From positions 1 through 64,000 of the forward strand of contig CAZUSO010000001.1 of the NCBI GenBank assembly GCA_964622775.1: 64,000 bases of DNA. Reading direction: 5' to 3'. Under the pieces are notes generated by a model. It was given only the letters and a program-made list of their open reading frames with translations. It was not told the DNA's origin and did not search any database. The stretch's first letter is position 1. Each line of letters begins with the position of its first letter. Source of the DNA: CAZUSO01 sp964622775. Lineage in GTDB: Bacteria > Bacteroidota > Bacteroidia > Chitinophagales > Chitinophagaceae. The position numbers were made by a program, and so were the translations under genes. Positions 33,134 through 41,854 of the stretch are shown here, piece by piece.

Positions 33134-34324
33134 TTAAAAAACATTTCCTCCCCATACAAAACCGGTGAAGCCACTGGCCGGAACATAGCGGCTCACCAGC
33201 ATTTTCTTCTTTATGCCAATAGCGCCGGTGCGCTGCACCAGGGTCTGTCTGTCCTGCTCAATAGCGGTTTCCTTTACTTCCACAGCCATATTGCCTTTGA
33301 AAATAAAATCTATCTCCTGGCCGGATTTTTTCTGATAATACTGTATTTCGCCGAGGGGTTTCAACTGCGCCGCTATGGCATTTTCAAACACCTGTCCGCC
33401 TGATAATTGCTCACCCGCCAGCTCATTCATAATGCCGGTGTCGGAAAAGTAAATTTTCGGCTGCTGCGAAACCTCTTTGTCAATGTTTTTTGTAAAGGGC
33501 TTTACGAGATAGATCAGATAGGTGCTTTCCATCAGTTGCAGGTAATTGTTGATCTTGTGACGGTGCAAGCCGGCCACACTGCCCAGCTTGGTGTAGTCCA
33601 CCTTACTGCCTGTCCTTGCTGCCAGCAGCTTTACCAGTTTATACAACTCATCACTTACCGAATAATCCGAAAGCAGTTTAACATCCATTTCAATATAGGA
33701 ATTGATAATATCCCGGAGCAATTCCTTTTTATCGCTTATCCTTTTTTGCAGCGCCACTTCGGGGAAGCCGCCGAAGCGGATATATTCTTCATATAGCTTT
33801 TTACCGCGGTTATGCCAGGCGGAATCAAACGGCTTTAGTGCGTATTTTCCATATTCCTGATAAAGGCTTTTCTTAAACTGGAGAAATTCCGGGAAGGAAA
33901 GCGGGTACATCTCAAAGATCCGTTTACGGCCGGAAAGGCTCTCTGAAAAACGATTTTTCATATAGTAAGAGCTGGAGCCGGTAACGATAAATTTGACGCC
34001 GTAGGTATCGTAAACATACTTTATAAAGCTGGGCAGATTTTCAATCAGTTGAATCTCATCAAGCGCAATAACCGCCGGTTTGGAAAAATTCAAACCGGAT
34101 AACCTCAGCTCATCCACTATGCTTTCGTAATCCGGCCGGTTAAACAAGGTTCTTACTTCGATGCGCTCACAATCAAACGCCATTTTATTGTCGTGCTTTA
34201 CCTGCCGCATCAGGAAATGCAGGGCGGTACTTTTGCCCACGCGCCTCATGCCGGTTATTACCGTTACGTGCCTGTTTTTCAAATGCGGCAGCAGCTCCTT
34301 AAAAGAAATTCTGTCTATCACCAT
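33134..34324 (-). CDS. ATP-binding protein, AAA/DUF4143 family
   Basis: About 396 residues from the ATG at 34324 (MVIDRISFKELLPHLKNR); the frame opens further upstream at 34408 with an unlikely hydrophobic extension. P-loop GMRRVGKST (near residue 24), Walker B AVIALDEIQLIE and sensor VTGSSSYYMKNRFSESLSGR make up the AAA_14 domain. The C-terminal DUF4143 nuclease-like domain has RTGSKVDYTKLGSVAGLHRH and EIDFIFKGNMAVEVKE, the latter with restriction-endonuclease-like D/E-x-K residues. The family is widespread as lone accessory genes; function is unresolved, possibly defence- or toxin-related. Isolated between two operons. Confidence 0.85.
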   Translation of the reverse strand: MVIDRISFKELLPHLKNRHVTVITGMRRVGKSTALHFLMRQVKHDNKMAFDCERIEVRTLFNRPDYESIVDELRLSGLNFSKPAVIALDEIQLIENLPSFIKYVYDTYGVKFIVTGSSSYYMKNRFSESLSGRKRIFEMYPLSFPEFLQFKKSLYQEYGKYALKPFDSAWHNRGKKLYEEYIRFGGFPEVALQKRISDKKELLRDIINSYIEMDVKLLSDYSVSDELYKLVKLLAARTGSKVDYTKLGSVAGLHRHKINNYLQLMESTYLIYLVKPFTKNIDKEVSQQPKIYFSDTGIMNELAGEQLSGGQVFENAIAAQLKPLGEIQYYQKKSGQEIDFIFKGNMAVEVKETAIEQDRQTLVQRTGAIGIKKKMLVSRYVPASGFTGFVWGGNVF

Positions 34325-34601
34325 GTCGGCAAAGATAACAAATAGTATAACTAATTGTATTTTTTTTTGCCATTTAGTTATACTATTTGTCGTTGAATGG
34401 AACAGCATAATTCATAAAGAGCATCCTCATCCGCCCTTATTATTCCGGCTGTTACTCCGCAATATGTGCGGATAAATCTGCTATGGAATATCTGGCAATG
34501 CATGCGCCGGCGATGGAAAATGGCCACAAAACAGGAATGATATTTTCCCTCTTATTCCTGTTTAGCTTAGGTGCGACACTGTACCTCGTTGAATAGTCAT
34601 G

Positions 34602-35729
34602 CTATGCTCCTTTTATAATTTTCGTGTAAACCGCATCAATATTAGCCGCCATAATATCTTCCCGAAACCGCAGAGCATAACTATGTCCCAGGCTGATGAT
34701 CTTTTCACGCAGCGCATCATGAGTCCACAAATCCTGAATGGCCACGGCAAATGCTTTTTCATCATCGGGATGTACATAAAGTGAATCGGGGCCGCCGGCT
34801 TCCTCCAAAGATGATCCGGTGGCGGCAATTACGGGGGTACCGGAATTAAGCGCTTCCAAAACAGGAATTCCGAAACCTTCAAAACGGGATGGGTAAAGAA
34901 ATACCCGGGCGGATTGATACAAAAGCGGCAATTGATCCTGACGGACATCTTTCAGGAAAATAACCCGATCATTTAGTGCATGTGCTGCAATAAATTCCCG
35001 GAGCTTATCAATGTATTTCGTGACTTTCCCAACCAGAACCAGCTTGATTGCCGGGGGCAACAGGGTCAAAGCCTTTAGCAGCACCAGAACATTTTTCCGT
35101 TCTTCCAGGGTGCCTACGCTGAGCAGGAATTGATCCGGCAAATGCAATTCCTTTTGAAGCTGCTGTGGTTTTTCCGGTTCGGCTGGTTCGTAAAACAAGG
35201 GATTACAGTCCTGATAAACCACGGATATTTTTTCAGGATGAATCCCTAAAAAATGAAGCAGATCGTCTTGGGTTTGCCGGCTGATGGCTATAATATGATC
35301 TGCGTATTTGCAGGCGTTCCTCACCTTAGTTTCATAGATTTTCCGGTCAATTGCCGGGTAAAATCCCGGGTATCGAAAAAATATCAGGTCATGAATAGTC
35401 ACTACGGATTTAATCCTTGTGTCCTGGATACCTATGGGAATTTCATGGCTCAATCCATGATACAAGTCAATGTCGTCCCGCTTCAAGTCACGAACTACAC
35501 CTTTGCTGCGCCAATAGGAAGTCAGCCAGGGGAAATGCGGTGTCCGCACCCGAACATTGGGCAGGTGACTTAAAACGGAAGCTGCGGCCACCTGATTTTT
35601 ACCGGGAGTATAAAGCACATATTGATGTTCCGGACGATACCGGGTCATAGCAAGAATAAGTGACCGGCTGTAATTTCCCAGTCCCGAGCTATTTTGGAAT
35701 GCTCTTTTGGCATCGTAGGCTATCCGCAT
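34602..35729 (-). CDS. Glycosyltransferase, GT4 family
   Basis: A 375-residue GT-B retaining glycosyltransferase. The N-terminal acceptor domain begins MRIAYDAKRAFQNSSGLGNY. The donor domain has LSVGTLEERKNVLVLLKAL (near residue 192), a nucleotide-sugar region and the E-x7-E motif in SRFEGFGIPVLEALNSGTP (near 278-296). It begins 21 bp after the TonB receptor stop on the same strand, so the two may share a message although their jobs look unrelated. It lies about 4 kb outside the main polysaccharide operon and could still serve it. Substrate unknown. Confidence 0.87.
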   Translation of the reverse strand: MRIAYDAKRAFQNSSGLGNYSRSLILAMTRYRPEHQYVLYTPGKNQVAAASVLSHLPNVRVRTPHFPWLTSYWRSKGVVRDLKRDDIDLYHGLSHEIPIGIQDTRIKSVVTIHDLIFFRYPGFYPAIDRKIYETKVRNACKYADHIIAISRQTQDDLLHFLGIHPEKISVVYQDCNPLFYEPAEPEKPQQLQKELHLPDQFLLSVGTLEERKNVLVLLKALTLLPPAIKLVLVGKVTKYIDKLREFIAAHALNDRVIFLKDVRQDQLPLLYQSARVFLYPSRFEGFGIPVLEALNSGTPVIAATGSSLEEAGGPDSLYVHPDDEKAFAVAIQDLWTHDALREKIISLGHSYALRFREDIMAANIDAVYTKIIKGA

Positions 35730-35750
35730 ATCCTAACAAAATTGCGGAAA

Positions 35751-38042
35751 TTATTCCGCAATCTGAAAATTCAGGGAAGCGAACAGACTTCTTCCCGGAG
35801 TAAGCGACATTCCGCCACTACCGGTCGCGTGTCCGCCGGCAGAAGACCCTGTTGCGTAATTGAGGATCACGTTATTGGTAATGTTCCGGACACCTGCGGT
35901 AAACCGGATTCGGTCTTTCAGGAATGATTTGTTGATGGAGGCATCAATATTATGATAGCCGTCTGCAAGGCCGCTGAAAATTGCACTGCCGGTAATATCC
36001 GCACCTAGTAACGGCTGCTGTCCGGTGAATTTGTAAAAGACAGAAATGCCTGCATTCCAGCGTTTAACCATATAAGCAGCATTGGCATTCACTTCAAAAT
36101 AATGAAAATTGGGCGTGATATATTCATCGCCCTGATCGGTAACGGAAACCGTACTGAAGCTTTTATTATAGCTTAATCCTGTATTCAGATCGAAATTATC
36201 CAGGCGTGTCTCTGTATTGAACTGTGTGGTAAAAAAGCGCATCCTGCCGATATTGGCATAGGTATAAGCCTCTGGTGTTCCCGGAAGCGCAGTCACTCCC
36301 GTTTGCGCCAGAATAATCTGGTTACGGACATCATCATAAAAACCTGTAAGCGACAGTGTGCTCCGGTATTTATCTTTATTCAAAACGGCATATCCTGTAG
36401 AAAGCTGGATATGATGCCCATATTCGGCTTTAAGATTTTCATTACCCACAATATCGTGATTATTATCTTTAAAATCCAGATAAAGCTCTTTCAGTGATGG
36501 CGCACGGAATCCGCGTGCATAGGATCCGCGAAGGGAACAACGGGGGTTGGGCTTGTATAAAAAACTTAAAGAGGGCGAGAGGGGGGCCTGATACGAGGAA
36601 TTAAATCCGCCGCGCAGGGCCGGCTGTATTGTGAAGCCGGTCATCACCTGAATATCCGAAGTCAGGAACAAGGCATAATCTCCGATTGATTGCTCACCCA
36701 TCCGGATATTGTCAACGCCTTTGGCAAATTGCAGGTTGATATCATAACCGATGGTGTAGTTAAAAATACCTGCTTTGTTATTATAAGTAGTGCGGGAAGT
36801 AACATCATTGAAAACAACCGAAGTCTGGTCGCCGGAGAACCCGGAGCGGTTGTACTCCATTGTGCTTAAATCCACGATACGGGTTTCCCGATCGCGTCTA
36901 TAATTGGCCAGGCTGTTATTATTTTCCCAGTAACCATTGAGTCCCGTTTTCCATTTTGCCTGAAGACGATGGATAAAGCGTTGGGTAAAGAAATACATGT
37001 CCTTTACGGTCCGGTTATCGTAGGTGTATCCTGAAGGGTCTCCTTTGATCGTCAGTTTTTCATGTAAATAATCAAGGCTATAGGTCAGGTTATATCGCTC
37101 ATTGGGCGTAAAGGTATATTTCAGGTTTCCGAAATACTGCTCCTTGGGTCGCCAAAGCGGGTTACGCACATTAACACTATCCGGATCCCAGCCGGCAAAG
37201 AAATTGCGTCCGCCATTCAGCATAATATCATGCTTGTTGAATCTCGCGGACAGGTTTCCATTGATATTATATTTCCCGATATCCTCATAAAACAGCGTAA
37301 GCCCGGCCGATCTTTTACCGGTATCCTTTTTTGTTATAAGATTGACCACCCCGCCCAAAGCATCGGAGCCGTACATAATGCTCATCGGTCCCTGAACCAT
37401 TTCAATGCGCTCCACATTGCTGAGGCTGAGCTGGCTCAAATCAATATTGCCGGCTTCGCGACCGTTTACGGGAAGCCCGTCCACCAATATCTTTACATTG
37501 TTTCCGCTTAGTCCGCGCATGGTTACTGTAGAACCGAGCATGGGGTCGTTTCCGATATTTATCCCGATCTGATTTCTCAGGGCATCATTCAGCGTAACAG
37601 CGCCCTGATTGCGGATGTCGGCTGCGGTAATGATCTTATATTTTGAAACGGCCTTATCCACGGAAGTAGGTCGCCCCACGCCGGTAACGATTACTTCTCC
37701 AAGCCGGTTATCTTCTTTTTCCAGAATAACCACAACCGGCTGAGGATTTCCCGCGGAAAGGTTAATCATTTGAGGAGAAACATAGCCGGTGGCATAAATC
37801 AGCGCTCCAACACCAAAGCCGGGTAGTGAAAACGTGGCCTCGCCATTTTCATTGGTAAAAGTATCTGCAAAAAAAACAGCCGGCTGCGCACCCCTGATCG
37901 GATTATTTCCCCCGGCGCTGATGTAAGCATTATGTACCGGGTTTCCGGCAGTATCCTGACAATGTATGGTGACGATATTTTGAGCTATAACCCCACTGGT
38001 TATTAACAGAAGTACGCTAAGGCAGCATAACCGTTGAAGCAT
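35751..38042 (-). CDS. TonB-dependent outer-membrane receptor
   Basis: A 763-residue receptor. Signal peptide residues 1-20; a carboxypeptidase-like N-terminal domain (25-110), the plug (about 115-240; EVIVTGVGRPTSVDKAVSKY, ALRNQIGINIG, TMRGLSGNNVKILVDGLPVN, GPMSIMYGSDALGGVVNLIT) and a 22-strand barrel ending in NFQIAE. The segment YARGFRAPSLKELYLDF followed by NENLKAEYGHH resembles the FRAP/NPNL region of heme receptors such as HmuR, suggesting heme or a related ligand. The upstream gene for an HmuY-like T9SS protein supports that. Substrate not proven. Confidence 0.85.
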   Translation of the reverse strand: MLQRLCCLSVLLLITSGVIAQNIVTIHCQDTAGNPVHNAYISAGGNNPIRGAQPAVFFADTFTNENGEATFSLPGFGVGALIYATGYVSPQMINLSAGNPQPVVVILEKEDNRLGEVIVTGVGRPTSVDKAVSKYKIITAADIRNQGAVTLNDALRNQIGINIGNDPMLGSTVTMRGLSGNNVKILVDGLPVNGREAGNIDLSQLSLSNVERIEMVQGPMSIMYGSDALGGVVNLITKKDTGKRSAGLTLFYEDIGKYNINGNLSARFNKHDIMLNGGRNFFAGWDPDSVNVRNPLWRPKEQYFGNLKYTFTPNERYNLTYSLDYLHEKLTIKGDPSGYTYDNRTVKDMYFFTQRFIHRLQAKWKTGLNGYWENNNSLANYRRDRETRIVDLSTMEYNRSGFSGDQTSVVFNDVTSRTTYNNKAGIFNYTIGYDINLQFAKGVDNIRMGEQSIGDYALFLTSDIQVMTGFTIQPALRGGFNSSYQAPLSPSLSFLYKPNPRCSLRGSYARGFRAPSLKELYLDFKDNNHDIVGNENLKAEYGHHIQLSTGYAVLNKDKYRSTLSLTGFYDDVRNQIILAQTGVTALPGTPEAYTYANIGRMRFFTTQFNTETRLDNFDLNTGLSYNKSFSTVSVTDQGDEYITPNFHYFEVNANAAYMVKRWNAGISVFYKFTGQQPLLGADITGSAIFSGLADGYHNIDASINKSFLKDRIRFTAGVRNITNNVILNYATGSSAGGHATGSGGMSLTPGRSLFASLNFQIAE

Positions 38043-38090
38043 CGTATATTGTTTTATATTCTTATAATCGGTATTGATAAAAACGATAAT

Positions 38091-38131
38091 AAAACATACT
38101 TCAGCCTGTACCTGATGCTGAAGTATGTTTT
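38091..38131. terminator. Strong hairpin between the HmuY-like and TonB genes
   Basis: AAAACATACTTCAGC (38091-38105) and GCTGAAGTATGTTTT (38117-38131) are perfect 15-bp arms around an 11-base loop. On the minus strand it follows the HmuY-like stop (38156) and ends in TTTT, so it would end or weaken transcription into the TonB gene, lowering receptor relative to the secreted protein. Confidence 0.8.
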
Positions 38132-38155
38132 ATTTCGTCAGAAAGCATTACATGC

Positions 38156-39502
38156 TTATCGTTTAATGATCAGTTTTTGAGTGGTACGCCATCCTTCCCC
38201 ATCCAGGGTAATCAGATAAAGACCCGGTGCATAGCCGCTCACATCCAGCCTGAGCTGATGAAACCCTGCACTGATATTTTTTGTAGATTTTTGCATAACC
38301 CTTCCGCTGATATCGCTTACAATAATCTGCGTGTTTTTCAAATCTTTCTTTGCATCAACCAAAAGATTGGTAACGCTTCCGTCAGATGGATTTGGCGCTA
38401 TAACGATATTGCCAATTACATCACTGATCACATTAATGGCAGATGTAGTATCGGGCACATAATCGAATACCTTACGAACCTGGGCGCCGATTTTTACAAC
38501 GGTATTGGTTGTTGCCGGGGGGAAAAAGTCAAAATAAACCTGCCATATATCTCCGGTATCTTCACCATAAACGCTTTTTATAAAATAGCTTAAAGAATCA
38601 TGAACTTCCCACTCATAAACATCGTTCAAAGCTTTGTATTTACCGCCTATTTCATTCCGGTTTTCGCTGTATGCATCGGCATAACCGGCTTCATCCGCAT
38701 CATCGGGTACAACATTTTCGGCCACGGCTACAACAACCGTAGGCGCCGTAAGAATTCCCGTTGTGGACATGATACCCGGTCCCATATAGCTGCTGTCGCC
38801 ATACTTCGTAGCCAGCAAATGCCAGGTGCCATAATCCGGATCGCGGTTGACAAACTCCCGGGTTTGCAGGTTAAAGTAAGCCAGGTGCTTATTATTAAAT
38901 TCCGGAGCAGGTTCAAATACAATCGTTGCCGTATCCGATCCGTCTAAATTAGCCACATGGAAGATCCATTTTCTGTTTGCGGGGGTAGCGCTTGCCTGGA
39001 ATTGTTCTATCCAGATTTGATAAGCTCCGTTGGTATTGATATAGGCATACACCTTGTCGCCATTAATAAAATGCGTATTCGGGTCATATACGCCCCATGA
39101 AGACGGGTTAACCCCGCCCATATCCTCGGCAACGCCAAAGGCGCCTTCTTCCCAGGTTTCCGGCACATTAGTTAAGGGCGTTTTACCTGTAGTATCGGCT
39201 ATTAAGTCTGTCCCGAAAGCAGCACCGGTTACGTCCAGGTCAAACAATTGTCCGCTTAAACCATTGCCATAATTATTAGTGATTATCGTATGGCGCAAAA
39301 AGGAACCTACGGCTCCGGGGAAAGCCAGGTCCCAGTTGTTGTTTGGCGCGGTTCCCACCTGCCCTTCATCTAAATTGAAATAAGCATCTTCGGCATAGCC
39401 CATTCCGGTTGACAAGGTGTCTGAGCGCCAGTCGTATGTTTGAGCATTTCCGGCAATTGCAAATGCCAGGCTTCCGAGGCAAAGAATAAATCTCTTTTTC
39501 AT
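38156..39502 (-). CDS. HmuY-like secreted protein with T9SS type A sorting domain
   Basis: A 448-residue exported protein (signal peptide 1-20, AIAGNAQ). WDLAFPGAVG near residue 58, TIITNNYGNG near 73 and VYAYINTNGAYQIWIEQF near 155 resemble the HmuY fold (WDIAF, ITNG and IKTxDGKYxK patterns), apparently with a second related segment at 265-350. The last 80 residues are a T9SS type A signal: IAPNPSDGSVTNLLVD, ISGRVMQKS and YAPGLYLITLDG, ending LIIKR. Such proteins bind heme or other ligands at the surface and pass them to the TonB receptor encoded next. The HmuY call is tentative, the T9SS signal is firm. Confidence 0.75.
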   Translation of the reverse strand: MKKRFILCLGSLAFAIAGNAQTYDWRSDTLSTGMGYAEDAYFNLDEGQVGTAPNNNWDLAFPGAVGSFLRHTIITNNYGNGLSGQLFDLDVTGAAFGTDLIADTTGKTPLTNVPETWEEGAFGVAEDMGGVNPSSWGVYDPNTHFINGDKVYAYINTNGAYQIWIEQFQASATPANRKWIFHVANLDGSDTATIVFEPAPEFNNKHLAYFNLQTREFVNRDPDYGTWHLLATKYGDSSYMGPGIMSTTGILTAPTVVVAVAENVVPDDADEAGYADAYSENRNEIGGKYKALNDVYEWEVHDSLSYFIKSVYGEDTGDIWQVYFDFFPPATTNTVVKIGAQVRKVFDYVPDTTSAINVISDVIGNIVIAPNPSDGSVTNLLVDAKKDLKNTQIIVSDISGRVMQKSTKNISAGFHQLRLDVSGYAPGLYLITLDGEGWRTTQKLIIKR

Positions 39503-39534
39503 CTCTGTTATTTTGTTTTTGATTATTTAGAATG

Positions 39535-39542
39535 CAAATTTA
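39535..39542 (-). promoter_or_regulatory. Bacteroidota -7 box before the HmuY-like gene
   Basis: TAAATTTG on the minus strand, about 33 bp upstream of the ATG at 39502. A TTG lies 16 bp further up, shorter than the normal spacing. Confidence 0.45.
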
Positions 39543-39669
39543 GACCCAATGCATTATACAAAAGGTTTTGCAGTGCATATATGACCAAAAAATGACAATG
39601 AAATCCCGTTGCTTTTTGCAAGTCCTGATGGATTCCGGGGTTATCATCCGGATAAATCTTTAATGGATT

Positions 39670-40992
39670 TTATCTTTGCTCCGCGCCGGCCATGCCTTCT
39701 GTTTTATCTTTTTGAAAAAGGATTTTGAGCGTTTGTAAGATGATGAGAAAATCCCGGAAGATGCTGAAGTTGTTAATATAATAAAGATCGTAATGTAATT
39801 TCTGACGGAAGCCGGTATTATATTTCCCGTGTACCTGCGCCAGCCCGGTTATGCCGGATTTTACGTTCAGGCGATATTTGAACTCCGGTATCTCCTGTTC
39901 AATCTGTTCAGCAAAAAAGGGGCGCTCAGGGCGGGGTCCAACCATGGACATTGTGCCGGAAAGCACATTAAACAGTTGAGGCAGTTCATCAAACCGGGCA
40001 ATGCGGAGGAGTCGTCCAATCGAGGTAATTCGCGGATCATTTTTATCAGAAAATACCGGGCCGGAATCATTTTCGGCGTCGGGCACCATCGTGCGGAATT
40101 TAATGATCCGAAAAATCCGGTGTTCGCGGGTCAGTCGTTCCTGCCGGTAAAAAACAGGGCCGCCATCCATAATGATGATGAAAGGAAGCAGCAAAAACAA
40201 GGGAGAAAAGAGCAACAAAAGCCCCAAAGCAACAATGATATCAATCAGCCGTTTTACCAACCGCTCCTCATGGGTGAGAAACATCTTGCTGAATACATAA
40301 GTCGGGATATCATCAAAATTCTGAAGGCGGGCATTGATAATGCCGATATCATTCATCTTCGGCATAAAATAGACGCAGGCGTCCTGGTTTTCCACCGGCA
40401 ATAAGAATATTTGTTCCCGCACTCGCGGAGATACATCTTCCGCAACGAAAACGGTATTTACCAAAACCGCTTTTTTCATCAGTTCGGGATCGTCTTCTTT
40501 ACATACAAAGCGGACATGGTATAGTTGTCCGAACTTTTCTGTCAGTCTTTCTTCCAGGAAACGTGTATTGCTTCCCACAATCATAATATCCTGATTCGCG
40601 TGTGTCTTGAAATAAATACTTCGTAAAATCGTGCGCCAGATAATCAGACCGGGAAAATACAGCACCGCACTAAGCAAAATGACACTACGGGGATACGAGG
40701 TTGCGCTTTCCCGGATAAAAAAACAGGCTGCCATAATGCAAATGGTCAATGCCACAGAAACAATAAACACCGTATAAATTACTTCGCCCACCGACTGCCG
40801 GCGCAGGTTGTACATTCCGAAAACGTAGGCCAGCACGATATACATGATCACGATAGCCGGAGACACGTAATAGAAGGCGCCGATATTATCGGAATAGTCG
40901 AGCAGCACGCCATTCCTGAGCACCATAAAGCTCAGGATAATGGCGCCGAAAATGACCAGATAATCAACCAGTAAAACCGCTAACTTTTTCAT
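39670..40992 (-). CDS. Polyprenyl glycosylphosphotransferase (WcaJ/WbaP-like sugar transferase)
   Basis: A 440-residue initiating enzyme. Four N-terminal membrane helices (residues 4-115), a central Rossmann-like CoA-binding_3 domain and the C-terminal bacterial sugar transferase domain: a re-entrant helix near 250-275 (LLLLFSPLFLLLPFIII), then VFYRQERLTREHRIF, IIKFRTMVPDAEND, RFDELPQLFNVLSGTMSMVG and GPRPERPFF. It transfers a sugar-1-phosphate from UDP-sugar to undecaprenyl phosphate. It is the last gene of the minus-strand polysaccharide locus, the second initiating enzyme beside the small PglC-like one at 43608, so two lipid-linked products may be made. Confidence 0.9.
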   Translation of the reverse strand: MKKLAVLLVDYLVIFGAIILSFMVLRNGVLLDYSDNIGAFYYVSPAIVIMYIVLAYVFGMYNLRRQSVGEVIYTVFIVSVALTICIMAACFFIRESATSYPRSVILLSAVLYFPGLIIWRTILRSIYFKTHANQDIMIVGSNTRFLEERLTEKFGQLYHVRFVCKEDDPELMKKAVLVNTVFVAEDVSPRVREQIFLLPVENQDACVYFMPKMNDIGIINARLQNFDDIPTYVFSKMFLTHEERLVKRLIDIIVALGLLLLFSPLFLLLPFIIIMDGGPVFYRQERLTREHRIFRIIKFRTMVPDAENDSGPVFSDKNDPRITSIGRLLRIARFDELPQLFNVLSGTMSMVGPRPERPFFAEQIEQEIPEFKYRLNVKSGITGLAQVHGKYNTGFRQKLHYDLYYINNFSIFRDFLIILQTLKILFQKDKTEGMAGAEQR

Positions 40993-41016
40993 GAAAAGAA
41001 TGCCGGGTAATTTTTA

Positions 41017-41772
41017 TCAGCGATAATATTTCAACTCCTGCAAAGTACGCCTATTTATTTCTTTTCGCTCGCGGTCAAAATACCAGCCCCACTTGTTAAA
41101 ATATTTCACGAGGTTCCACAAATGCACCCGGAGCATTTTCACGCTTTTGTAAGAAGAAGCTTCATGACGATGGGTGATTGTTACTTCAGGAAAATAAAGC
41201 GTGCGATAATGCCGGTGTATTCTCCGGGTGAGATCAATATCGTCGGGATACATGAAAAAGCGTTCATCAAAAAGCCCGGCTTTCTTCAGGGCTTCCGTTC
41301 TTAAAAACATACAGCAACCGGAAAGATAGGGTACGTTCATAATCTTATCGTACCCAGTAAATTTCAACTGAAAACGATTACTCCTCTGACGGATAAATAT
41401 GCCTGGAAGGAATCGTTTGAAAAAGAGGTCGGCAGGTGCGGGCAACAGCTTGGCCAGGAACTGAATTTCCTTTTTTTCATTAACCACACGCGGCATAATG
41501 TGTCCCGTATCAGGATGGTTTTCAAAATAATTCAGCACACGGGGAATCACACCGGCATCAAAATAAACATCAGGATTGAGCACTAAATGAAAGGGGCTGC
41601 AATCAATAACTTTGCGGATAGCAATATTATGTCCGGCTCCGAAACCTTTGTTTTCGGGGTGATGAGCATATTCTACTCTTTCTATACGACAGGTTTCCCG
41701 CAACTGATCTCCGGGAGAATGGTCAATAATAAAAAGTTTCGCTGCTCCGGGAAAAGACAAAAAGGCATCCAT
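41017..41772 (-). CDS. Glycosyltransferase, GT2 family (true start probably upstream)
   Basis: From the first ATG the protein has 251 residues and lacks the beginning of the GT-A fold. The same frame continues upstream as FTITASIVAYNSDPDELRRA, the normal first strand of a rhamnosyl/GT2 enzyme, with no ATG, GTG or TTG between it and the previous stop. ATT at 41847 is the best candidate start, 7 nt after that stop. Motifs: KGFGAGHNIAIR, FHLVLNPDVYFDAG (the DxD-type metal motif as NPDV), YLSGCCMFLRTEALKKAGLFDE and MYPDDIDLTRRIH. It belongs to the family of GT2 enzymes that add rhamnose or related sugars. Acceptor unknown. Confidence 0.8.
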   Translation of the reverse strand: MDAFLSFPGAAKLFIIDHSPGDQLRETCRIERVEYAHHPENKGFGAGHNIAIRKVIDCSPFHLVLNPDVYFDAGVIPRVLNYFENHPDTGHIMPRVVNEKKEIQFLAKLLPAPADLFFKRFLPGIFIRQRSNRFQLKFTGYDKIMNVPYLSGCCMFLRTEALKKAGLFDERFFMYPDDIDLTRRIHRHYRTLYFPEVTITHRHEASSYKSVKMLRVHLWNLVKYFNKWGWYFDRERKEINRRTLQELKYYR

Positions 41773-41854
41773 CGCCCGGCGAAGCTCGTCCGGATCACTG
41801 TTATAAGCTACGATGGATGCCGTGATGGTAAAGATGGTATGCGGAATTATCGTG

